A DNA stretch of 7,324 bases from Globobulimina sp. (GCA_003354225.1 PIVH01000166.1:1-7324); one strand, 5' to 3'; positions 1 to 7,222 are shown, counted from the stretch's first letter. The notes: generated by a model from the letters alone, not told the origin. Program-made: numbers and translations.

Positions 1-63
1 TGTTTTTAAAATTTTAATATGTATATTTTTTTTAAAAAAAAAAAAGAAAAAAACCAAACATAC
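1..63 (-). other. Start of a predicted intron of gene A (5' donor GTATGT; acceptor outside window)
   Basis: On the minus strand base 63 begins GTATGTTTGG, followed by a long T-rich run and then pure A/T to the window edge. No AG that could serve as an acceptor follows the T run inside the window, so the acceptor must lie beyond the left edge. The stretch matches the T-rich starts of the other predicted introns, whose read-through translations also end in Phe runs. Confidence 0.5.
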
Positions 64-974
64 AAAATTATGTGTATTATATTTTCATGATGATTCTTGT
101 AATGGTTATGAAGAGCATCTTTATTATAATAATGGGTCTTAGTCTTTCTCTTTAAATACATTGCTAATGTTGCACCTAGTGGCATTTGACAGTCTTTACA
201 CACCATAACATATGCGGTCCATGGCGGTTTAAAATTCTTTGAATTACTCCATGTACGAAATCCTGAAACTAAATCAATAGCTTTTGGAATCATTTTTGAT
301 AAATTTATACAATCTAAAATATACTCACATAAAGCACTAGGTTCACATAGTAGTGCCTCAGTTTTTTCTCGGTAAAAACGTTGATTGTTCGTCATAAACG
401 CTTCAAAAAATGCTTTATTTGATTCTTGTGTGCCTTTCTTCGTAATTTGTGTATTAGCATTTACTGTATAATGTTTTTTCCGTTTAGTAGTTGTTGTTGT
501 CTTTGATTTAAAAATTTCTTGCTTATTGATTGTTATATTTTCATTTGTGGTTTGAAAATGGAAATCTTCATCATCTTCCTCTTCATCTTCTTTATCCACA
601 TCATCATCATCATCATCATCCTCTTCATCTTTTTTATGATTATTATGATTTAGAGGATTCTCTTTACGATTTTGAGGATTCTCTTTATGATTATTATGAT
701 TTTTTATTAAATTTGATTTTTCAGCAAATTCAGTAAATATTGTATCTTTTTCAGCCATAATTTGCACTGCAATTGTTTGTCGTTTTGGAAATTCTTTTGG
801 CATTAGTTCTAATAATGTATCATGAGTTAAATATCTTAACGCATAATAACTCGCAATATCATTTGTTACCATTAAATCATATACTTTTTTTCTTTCTGTG
901 TTGTTTGTCAAATAAACATAAAATTTCTCAAAGATTTGTTGTTGCTCGTTTTTATTCAATTTTTCAGTGTTCAT
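64..974 (-). CDS. Gene A: unrecognised protein with SAM-like N-terminus, acidic linker and C-terminal Cys/His finger; first exon, gene runs off the left edge
   Basis: Not recognised. The start is ATG at 974 (MNTEKLNK). Residues 27-75 look helical and weakly resemble the second half of a SAM domain (Leu-rich, then ELMPKEFPKRQTIAVQI). Residues 91-114 hold duplicated NHNNHK/KENP units. Residues 116-137 are an Asp/Glu run, and 160-167 a Thr run followed by KRKK, a possible nuclear signal. Residues 186-245 are again helical and Cys-containing (CEPSALCEYILDCINL). The tail has Cys259-x2-Cys262 and then LHNHYKNHH (288-296), which fits the 'L..H....H' end of BED or C2H2 fingers, with a longer loop than usual. 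Unspliced, the frame reaches a stop near base 6 through a hydrophobic poly-Phe tail read from a T-rich stretch. A GTATGT donor at 63 fits better, so the exon probably ends at 64 (303 codons plus two bases) and continues beyond the window. A nucleic-acid-binding nuclear protein is possible. That this is a gene is fairly sure; the function is not. Confidence 0.72.
575..705 (-). repeat. Low-complexity coding repeats in gene A (Asp/Glu run and duplicated NHNNHK / KENP units)
   Basis: ATC/TTC codon runs on the plus strand (about 575-631) are read on the minus strand as an Asp/Glu run. Beside it two elements occur twice: ATGATTATTATGATT at 636-650 and 687-701, and GAGGATTCTCTTTA at 653-666 and 674-687. 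These give the duplicated NHNNHK and KENP peptides. The arrangement is outer-inner-inner-outer, so one local duplication with later change is likely. Confidence 0.8.
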
Positions 975-1168
975 TCTTGATTTTTTGCTTTACGCTAACT
1001 AGTTGGTGATTGCTGTAGTTTAAATTGAACGCAGTTGTTGTTAAAGTTTTTCGAGTTTTTTTTTTATAAAGATTATAAAATTCTAAAGTTATTTTAAAAA
1101 AAAAAGAAAAAAAAGAATTTCACAAGAGACCTTTTTATATATATAAAAAAAAAATAAAATAAATTTTA
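975..1168. other. Intergenic region between gene B stop and gene A start
   Basis: These 194 bases hold the 3' flank of gene B and the 5' flank of gene A, both on the minus strand. A TATAAAA string lies at 1062-1068 on the minus strand, about 90 bases before gene A's ATG; in sequence this AT-rich it may be chance. The rest is A and T runs with a more mixed stretch next to the ATG (975-1040). No gene is seen here. Confidence 0.5.
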
Positions 1169-1170
1169 TT
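1165..1170 (-). terminator. Possible poly(A) signal AATAAA overlapping gene B's tandem stop codons
   Basis: Gene B ends TAATAA on the minus strand, and the hexamer AATAAA starts inside the first stop codon. A T-rich stretch follows at 1125-1160. In AT-rich DNA the hexamer is expected by chance fairly often, so this is only a candidate. Confidence 0.25.
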
Positions 1171-3269
1171 ATTTTTGAAACTTTCGATCATAATATAGTC
1201 GTTCATTAATAAATTGTTCTCTATAAAATAGAAGTTCCTCTCGATCAACATGGTCATTTAATTTACATGGAGCCAACCGCCATTGATTAGAGATGCGTTT
1301 GAATTTTAAACAGTTATTAAACCAATGGAGTCCATTAATTGTATCGTTTATACATTGCTGATTAGTGCCGCAATGAATTTTAAAATAATACGTGACGCGA
1401 TTAGTATTTTTACTATGTCCATCCGCAAATGAATTTTCAAATGACCATTCTGCCGAATTTGGTACAAAATGCGGGCTAAATAAACGTTTGCCATACCGAA
1501 TAAATTCCTTTTCAATATATTTACCATACTGTTGAATATTGCCAGGTCTATACCGCGAGCTCCCGGTTAAGCCACAATTCCAGGCCGTATTATTCACTTG
1601 AAATTCATTTTGACGTCGTAACACCGGCAGCGGTATACGCTTAATCGCTAATAACTGACGCGTGATACTTTCCATCTCGTCTTGCGCAAACAAACGGCCA
1701 CGTAAATTCAGATATGAAGTAATTTTTTTGGTTGAAGGGGGCTGCACCGGCACGGGCTTGCCATTAAACATACGATTTGTCGGTTTAAAATGATTCATGT
1801 TCGCCAAATGCTTTCTGTTATAATGATCAATACCTTCGAGAATACGTAATTCTGCTCTCCAATCACGATTTGGCGCCTTTATATGGTTGTCAATAATATC
1901 AGACAACGTTCGTGCAGGGATCCTTGCACTGACATATGATTTCAAATGTGGCGGAAGACAGTTAAAAAGGCCCAAAGTTGCTAATATCAGTGGTATCGGT
2001 GCGTACAACAAAAATTGTGTTGAGGTCGTAATATTGTTATTATTTTTAGATTCATCCTGTTGGATGTCATTATTATTATTATTATTATTATTATATAATA
2101 TTGCCAGGTCACTATAATTATTTTTAAAGTCTTCCTCTTTGATGTCATTATTATTAAAATTGTTATTATTTGTATTGATAGTTGTGATAATAACAGCTTG
2201 ATCATTGTTATTATTGTTAAAATTGTTATTATTATTAAAATTATGATAAACGACCGGTTTAACTTTTGTTTCTTTATTATAACCACCAGAGACCTGTGCA
2301 AACTGCCCGGGAGTAAAGCCATGTGCTTCTCCATCACCCGGTTGTCCACGTACTGGATCCTGTGCATGTTGTCCCGGAGTAAAGCCATCCGCTTGTCCAT
2401 GAACTGGATCCTGTTCAAACTGTCCTTGTGTATCGGCATCATTATAAAATTGTATTTTTAATAACCTCTCGATTTCGTTTTTTGTTGCTAATAATCGTTT
2501 CTTATGGACGGTTTGTTCTACTGGCGGACGAAAATCGTCAAGGTTGACATCCGAAACTATTTATATATATTTATACAAAAAAGAAATATACTAAAAAATT
2601 TTTTGTCTGTGAATTTTTGTACAAACCTTGATTAAATGTCTTAATAATTCGCGTCTTTTCACGTGCCACAATGTTTGCAATTTGTTCAACAAATTCTTTT
2701 CTAAATTCTTCAATAATGGCCCATTGCCAATTAATTGCTTCAAAATTTTGAAACATTTGGAAGATAAATTGGAAATCCTCAATACCAATAAAAAAATGAA
2801 TTAAAGCCACAAAATCACGAACGCTTTGTAATAATCGAGAATAATTTTTCTCTAATACACCATACGGTGCTAATACATTAAAAATAAATTCATTTACACC
2901 ATTCTCAAAATCCAAATTCTTCCTACTTTCCGGCGATAAAAATGTTAAGATTACATCGAAGTTATATGCAAGGGTTGGCCCGAACGATAAGCCATAATTT
3001 TTAGCATGGTAATTCACCGCCTCTAATTTGCATAATTTCTGATATTCTTTAAATAATTGTTCTTCGGTGCTATAACAACCAGCAAATCCACTCTTTTCCT
3101 TGCCAATGCGCTGAAGATATGCTATAAAATTCTGTATGAGTAATAGGCGATGTTCGTCAGTAACGACATCCGATGGTTTTATTTCTTTTGCTAATAATAC
3201 TTGCTGTATCACAATTTTGCAGTTAAAGCCATCGTCTGTGCCACCGTCGGTCTCTTTCTGTTGTGCCAT
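1169..3269 (-). CDS. Gene B: two-exon gene for a 676-aa unrecognised protein (helical N-terminal domain, Asn-rich linker, C-terminal domain)
   Basis: Exon 1 is 3269-2627 and exon 2 is 2556-1169 (join on the minus strand, phase 1, 2031 bases). The start is ATG at 3269 (MAQQKETDGG) in the good context ATCATGG. The frame is open upstream to 3311 but offers only TTG there. Exon 2 has no ATG near its beginning, only an open frame from the acceptor onward, which argues strongly that it is joined to exon 1. Residues 20-214 are helical and hydrophobic, with QWA at 182-184. Residues 255-302 hold a duplicated GFTPGQ(H/F)AQ unit, and 320-390 an Asn-rich linker including an 8-Asn run. Residues 395-676 form a conserved-looking globular domain with NCGLTGSSRYRPG, QQYGKYIEKEF and several Cys. 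The C-terminal domain is clearly richer in G and C than the rest of the window. I recognise no family. It stops at TAATAA. Confidence 0.75.
2040..2245 (-). repeat. AAT/AAC codon microsatellite tracts in gene B (Asn-rich linker)
   Basis: Runs of ATT/GTT on the plus strand (the longest at about 2069-2093) read as AAT/AAC on the minus strand. They give clusters of four to eight Asn around residues 320-390, broken by short acidic pieces. The frame stays open throughout, so they are translated linker rather than noncoding spacer. Confidence 0.8.
2289..2425 (-). repeat. In-frame duplication encoding GFTPGQ(H/F)AQ in gene B
   Basis: GAGTAAAGCC occurs at 2311 and 2377 (66 bases apart), and CTGGATCCTGT at 2353 and 2404 (51 bases apart). 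All spacings are multiples of three. The units encode QDPV-x-GQ followed by GFTPGQ(H/F)AQ, and differ by an insertion of five codons. This is an old tandem duplication kept in frame. Confidence 0.75.
2557..2626 (-). other. Predicted intron of gene B (70 nt)
   Basis: The donor is G^GTTTGT at 2626 and the acceptor AAATAG at 2558-2557, with almost pure A/T between them. Splicing in phase 1 removes the poly-Phe read-through tail and its stop. It joins exon 1 (ending ...KTFNQ) to the open frame VSDVNLDDFRPP. I checked every codon from 2556 to 2012 and found no stop. Confidence 0.7.
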
Positions 3270-3662
3270 GATGAAAGTCTGTAAATGTTTGTTTTCCCAA
3301 AACTTCAACAAGCATAATTGTTATCAACAGTTTAAGTTAAATCAATTCAAAAGAGATCCATTTAGATAAAATTTAAACAAACAAAATAAAACAAAAAGCA
3401 TTATAAAAAGATTCAATGTATGCATTCAATTTTTTTTTTTTCCAAAAAAATTTAAAAACCACATAATAAAAAAAAAAATAAAGAAAATTTATTTTGTTTT
3501 ATATAAAAAAAATTTAAAAAGCACATAATATAAAAAAAAAATAAAGAAAGTTTAAAAATAGTCAATGTTGCAGTCAATCCTTTTTTTTTATATAAAAAAA
3601 AATTAAAAAACACATAATAAAAAAAAAAATAAAGAAAGTTTAAAAATAGTCAATGTATGCAG
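3270..3662. other. Intergenic region between gene C stop and gene B start
   Basis: This is 393 bases with no supported gene. Bases 3270-3311 are an open in-frame extension of gene B without an ATG; TTTACAG within it (minus strand) could be the acceptor of an intron in the 5' untranslated region. Bases 3312-3410 are plain AT-rich DNA, where a gene B promoter would be expected, but I see no definite element. Bases 3411-3662 are the repeat described separately. Confidence 0.6.
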
Positions 3663-3667
3663 TCAAT
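3411..3667. repeat. Imperfect three-copy A/T-rich direct repeat downstream of gene C
   Basis: CACATAATA followed by an A run and AATAAAGAAA occurs at 3460, 3522 and 3611, spaced 62 and 89 bases. A second element, A(G/T)TCAATGT-TGCA(G/T)TCAAT, occurs at 3411-3430, 3560-3578 and 3648-3667. The full unit is about 89 bases; the leftmost copy lacks roughly 27 bases. Copies two and three also share GTTTAAAAATAGTCAATG. The last copy contains gene C's stop codon, so the repeat looks like a duplicated 3' untranslated region. Confidence 0.8.
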
Positions 3668-6599
3668 TTGTGTTACGCCTATTCGTACTTTTTGTATTTT
3701 TCTTTGCAGTGTTTTTGCAATATGCATGCTCCAATGGCATACCACAAATTATACATTCTGTATAAGATTGATTTTTTTTAATTTGTTTTTTGCAAATCGC
3801 ACATTTTGGATTTTTGATGTTTATCATTATATACGCGTCATACGCAGATGCATTTCCCCATTTTTGGTGGCTTTGACCCTTTCCATCATCATGAGCACAT
3901 TTCTTTCGATTCATACATATTTTAAATAATTTCTTCCATTTTTGTCGTTTTTTTGCTCGCGTATTTTTTGCGAAATGCTTTTTTAAAAGACTTCGTATAT
4001 CTTCATCAGTATCACTATCTTCATCATTTTCATTCAAATTTGTATCGGATGTAGACGGCTTCTTTTTATTTCCACTCTCCGGCAAAGAGTCCTTTGTAAT
4101 ATCTGCATCTTTATCGCGCGACTTCTCTGCCATGGTACTATTTTCCTTCAAATCTCTCTCTTCCTCAGAACTACTTCCGCACAAAGATAATTTCTTGCTG
4201 CGGTCATTTTTCTTTTTATTTGTTGCTGCCTGCTCTGGACTTTTTGGTAATCCAACAAATTTATTAGTATATGATAATCTGCTTGCCGGTTGTAATATAT
4301 TTACAGGTGTTTTACTTTCCTCTGCATTTCTAATATTATCACCATCTTTATCCTTATTTTTAGATTCATCCATTTCTACATCACTATATTTATCCTGGTT
4401 TTTATTGGCCGGCGTACTTTTCTTCGACGCATTTTTAGTCCGCGTCTTTTGACTGTACGGCGACTTTCGCTTGTTTTTTTTGAGCGGCGAATTTTGATGC
4501 GGCTCCTTTTCCTTGTTTTTATTATCACTCTCTGACATTTCAATATCATTCTCATCTTTATCTTGTGATTTGGATTCAGTCTTATTAGCCATGTTTACAT
4601 CACCATCATTATCGATTAATTGCAAAGGTTCCTCCGCAACATTTTCGTCATCAAAAGTTTCTGAAATGTCACTTTGCTTTCTAATTTCATTTCTTTCCTC
4701 GTTTAATTCTTCTTTTTTTCTCAAAACTAATATTTCGTTTTGACTCTTTTTTAATCTTTTCGATGCCGGAAATACGAACTTAGATTTTCTTTTCCTTGGA
4801 AGTACTTTCTGATGCAATTTATTCGATGATTCATTTTCTTTAATAACTGTTTTTTTTTATTTTATTTTATTTTGTAAAAATTAAATTATTTAAAAAAAAA
4901 AAGAATTACTAAACCTGGCTCTAATGGTGGCATTACCGGGCGAACGTTTTCTTGCGTTTGCGAAAACTGCGTAAGTGTTGCAGGCGCATTTTTGTCATTG
5001 GCCGCATTATCGGACTCATTATCTGCATCATCCGCATTATCACACTCAATGGCTTCACTCTTAATAATTAGTTGTTCCTCTTCAGAATGTTGTTCCTCTT
5101 CAGAATCTTGTTCCTCTTCCGAATGTTGTTCATCTCCTGAATCTTGTTCCTCTGAAGATATTAAATCTATTACATTGCTTTCAAGAACTCTGTAAGGCTT
5201 TTTTTCTTTTTTCATCGTTTTATTATTATTATTATTATTATTTTTCTTTTTTTTATTTTTTTTATTTTTATTATTATTATTATTTTTATTTTTTTTATTA
5301 TTTTTATTATTTTTATTCTTATTTTTGAATTTGTTTGGCATATGTTCATATGAGGAAGGATTCTCGTCGGTCTTTTCTCGAATATTAATTGTTTGAAAAT
5401 CTTTTCTATTCAATGGGTCAAAGTAATATAGAACTTCATACGGACTTGCTCTTGCAAGGTGTAATATAATTTTGCATTTACCAATACTATCTAATTTATA
5501 TGGACTTTTTCTCAAATTGTATGTAATCTCAGCAAAGTCTTTTTCGTCACTAAATTTATTATATTTTTTTAAATTTTTTTTTGAATTTGGCATTAATTTA
5601 AAAAAAAAGAAATTTCTATGCATACCTTTTTTTCAAAATCGACTCGAATTTCTCTTTATGATCAAAATAAAAATGCTCGAATTGAATTTTGGCGTTGATG
5701 GTTGGTTTATTTTTTTTGTCATTTTCTGCATCGACTGCCTTTGGACGCTGCGCAAGTTTTGGATATAGATTCTTTAAATGGCCATTTTTACAAAGCTGAC
5801 ATTGATAAATTGTTTTTTTATTATAGTTTTTCAAATGCTGGAATTCAAGATATCTCTTTTTTGCCTTCGTCTTTTTTGCCAACATTCGCAAATTACAATT
5901 AGCAATCACATGCTGTGCTTTACGTATCGACGTTGTTATAACTCTACATTTAATTAATCTTAATTCTGTATATTTTTTTAATTGTTTATCGAAATGAATG
6001 TAATCTTTCGCACCGGCAGTTATGCAGAGTCCTGCTCTTTTTTTCGCAGTTTTGTGACATTGTGTGCTTCGTTTAATGACTTTTTTGCCGATACTAAGAT
6101 TGTTCCCAACTTCAACCAAATGCTTGTCTAACTTTCTGGCGAATATATTTGAATATATTATTTGCAATCGACACCATAATGTTGCCCACTGAGCATTGAG
6201 ATTTTCGCATTGTTCAAAGATTCCCAAAATGCCGCTTTCGGTAAATAAACCTTCAATTGCAAACTCTGTCTCTAATAATCCATTCACTTCCAATTGCGAC
6301 CACAGCAAATCTGTTTTACTTGCTTTAGCAAATCTCATCATATGATGTTTGAATTTCTGGTGCAGATCGTCTTGGTCCGCCAAACTGCGAACCGTAATGT
6401 CTTTGTATGGCGGGAAATTGTTATTCTTGTTCTTGTTGTCGTCATTGTAGTTGTCGTCATTGTAGTTGTCGTCATTGTAGTTGTCGTCATTGCAGTTGTC
6501 GTCATTGTAGTTGTCGTCATTGTAGTCGTCGTCATTGTGCTCGTACACAGACATGTTTAGTGAAGGTTTTTTTTTACTTGAAAATTGACACGCACGCAT
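3663..6599 (-). CDS. Gene C: three-exon gene for a 930-aa, largely disordered, probably nuclear protein with a SUMO-interacting motif and a C-terminal Cys4-His-Cys finger
   Basis: Exons on the minus strand are 6599-5626, 5549-4915 and 4846-3663 (2793 bases). The start is ATG 6599, directly after an in-frame TAA; Met16 (6554) has a better AAAC context and would give 915 aa. Residues 22-56 are (Y/C)NDDN repeats. Residues 78-165 are helical, with QWA at 137-139. Residues 170-280 are basic, with Cys267-x2-Cys270-x3-His274. Residues 326-390 look folded, and 400-437 are an Asn/Lys run. VIDL (451-454) followed by ISSEEQDS is a SUMO-interacting motif, and IKSE (487-490) a sumoylation consensus. SEEEQ(H/D) repeats lie between them. 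RKRK (about 554-557) and KRLKK are nuclear-signal-like, followed by a Ser/Lys/Asp-rich region. The tail has Cys885-x2-Cys888-x12-Cys901-x2-Cys904-x5-His910-x2-Cys913, like the first six ligands of a PHD or RING finger. A scaffold or chromatin role is inference. Exon 1 could instead be a separate gene ending at the TAG at 5616. Confidence 0.65.
4847..4914 (-). other. Predicted intron 2 of gene C (68 nt)
   Basis: The donor is CCAG^GTTTAG at 4914 and the acceptor AAAACAG at 4848-4847, with only A/T-rich sequence between. Splicing in phase 1 joins ...MPPLEPG-side sequence (last whole residue Pro536) to VIKENESSNKLHQK. The downstream frame has no ATG near its start: its first candidate initiator at 4817 is TTG. 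That supports a spliced rather than a separate gene. Confidence 0.68.
5074..5160 (-). repeat. 18-bp coding tandem repeat in gene C (SEEEQ(H/D) units)
   Basis: Units GTTCCTCTTCAGAAT(G/C)TT on the plus strand start at 5074, 5092, 5110 and 5128; a partial unit starts at 5146. They encode six-residue acidic units alternating His and Asp, suggesting that 36-base pairs duplicated. They lie directly after the SUMO-interacting motif and lengthen its acidic flank. Confidence 0.85.
5200..5335 (-). repeat. Asn/Lys low-complexity tract in gene C
   Basis: ATT and TTT runs on the plus strand read as AAT (Asn) and AAA/AAG (Lys) on the minus strand, covering about residues 400-437. The run stays in frame between two more complex segments, so it is a translated linker. 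It is basic and close to the acidic repeats, giving a sharp charge switch. Confidence 0.8.
5550..5625 (-). other. Predicted intron 1 of gene C (76 nt)
   Basis: The donor is AAAG^GTATGC at 5625 and the acceptor AAATTTAG at 5551-5550. Splicing in phase 2 rebuilds a Ser codon and joins ...KFESILKK to SDEKDFAEITY in frame. The alternative is that exon 1 stops at TAG (5618-5616) and a new gene starts at ATG 5592-5590 (MPNSKKNL). The short 22-base gap and the splice-like ends favour the intron, less firmly than for the other introns. Confidence 0.58.
6436..6540 (-). repeat. 15-bp coding minisatellite in gene C (seven units of NDDN-type)
   Basis: Unit TTGTCGTCATTGTAG on the plus strand starts at 6436 and repeats every 15 bases, seven times, ending at 6540. 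Units 1, 2, 3, 5 and 6 are identical, unit 4 has one change (Tyr to Cys) and unit 7 is diverged. On the minus strand it encodes (Y/C)NDDN pentapeptides just after the start of gene C. Near-identical units suggest recent expansion and likely length variation between individuals. Confidence 0.92.
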
Positions 6600-6626
6600 T
6601 TAGAATAAATCTGTTAAAGTTACAAT

Positions 6627-7222
6627 TCATGCAAATTTAATGTTTGATTTAGATTTAAAATAATCAGTTATTTTTCTTGAAGAGACCTTCTTTTTAATTC
6701 TTTTTTTTTTCCATTTATGATACGTGCATTGATGATCCGGGTTAGAAGGAGTACATTTGCAGCATCTTCGAATATTGATAGTAATTTGAACCTTTGGATC
6801 TTTTCTTACATGATTTGCTCGTAATAAAGCGCTTGATAACAATGCTCTTCCATGTCCTTTATAACCATATTCCTCCACCGTGCCTTTAAAAACAGAATTT
6901 GAAATTCTGCCATTGCAGCCAAATTGGATAGTCACAACTCTTTTTTTATAAAGAGTATCCTCATGATTATTGTGGGATTTTATCTTTGCCAACGCGCCCC
7001 AATAATATATATTATGATTGGCATCATAACTCTCTGTTTAAAAATACAAACAATAATAAGAATATATATATATATATTTGAAAAAACTAAACTATTTTTT
7101 AAGAATTTGAATATGAAGGTATATTTGTCAAATTGTTTAATCTTTCTAAATGATGACTTATTCGATTTTAATACTGCATCGAAATTTACTGTAAAATCTA
7201 ATTTTTTCCCCATTGAAGCCAT
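6627..7222 (-). CDS. Gene D: two-exon gene for a 178-aa basic protein with a Cys/His cluster and a C-terminal PCNA-binding-like (ITDYF) motif
   Basis: Exons on the minus strand are 7222-7093 and 7033-6627 (537 bases, phase 1). The start is ATG 7222 (MASMGKKLDF), the first ATG after an in-frame TGA. The downstream frame alone would need a TTG start, which supports the splice. Residues 76-115 contain VVTIQFGCNGRISNSVF and EEYGYKGHGRALLSSALL. Residues 127-149 contain ITINIRR followed by Cys134, Cys135, Cys137, Cys146 and His149, a likely zinc site of unclear class. The tail is very basic (HKWKKKRIKKK) and ends with SRKITDYF at 162-169. That fits the PCNA-interacting box except that Ser stands in place of Gln. 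Family not recognised. A small DNA- or PCNA-associated nuclear protein is inference. Its stop is only 27 bases before gene C's ATG, so D and C could share a transcript. Confidence 0.65.
7034..7092 (-). other. Predicted intron of gene D (59 nt)
   Basis: The donor is ATA^GTTTAG at 7092 and the acceptor TTTAAACAG at 7035-7034. The interior includes a short (TA)n tract at about 7061-7077. Splicing in phase 1 joins ...FIFKFLKN to KSYDANHNIYYWGAL and on into the long frame. The donor hexamer is the same GTTTAG as in intron 2 of gene C, and the acceptor has the same ACAG ending. Confidence 0.65.

Noticed and set aside
1100-1175. Ciliate code (TAA/TAG read as Gln)
   Set aside because: Long frames use CAA/CAG for Gln and contain no internal TAA/TAG; reading through gene B's stops gives only low-complexity noncoding-like sequence.
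1987-2461. Open frames on both strands in 1987-2461, Ile-rich
   Set aside because: They are other-frame readings of the Asn codon tracts of gene B exon 2, whose own frame is open from 2556 to 1169.
3411-3667. CRISPR array
   Set aside because: Only three degenerate A/T-rich copies with unequal spacing and no unique spacers; the setting is eukaryotic.
4132-4743. Plus-strand Ser/Phe-rich frames opposite gene C exon 3
   Set aside because: Antisense of Asp/Lys/Ser codons in a low-complexity region; no independent coding signal.
5760-5810. CCHC zinc knuckle in gene C exon 1 (CQLCKNGH)
   Set aside because: The fourth ligand is missing at the required spacing after the His.
6294-6560. Plus-strand frame with repeated Val/Ile (VVIVVV) that looks like a membrane protein
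   Set aside because: It is the antisense reading of the 15-bp minisatellite in gene C exon 1.
6720-6790. SWIM-type zinc finger in gene D
   Set aside because: SWIM needs C-x-C-x(n)-C-x-H; here the last pair is C-x2-H.
6627-6900. Gene D as the C-terminal end of a TnpB/Fanzor-type nuclease
   Set aside because: 'GRALL...' before a Cys cluster is suggestive, but the RuvC glutamate and final aspartate contexts are absent and the protein is far too short.
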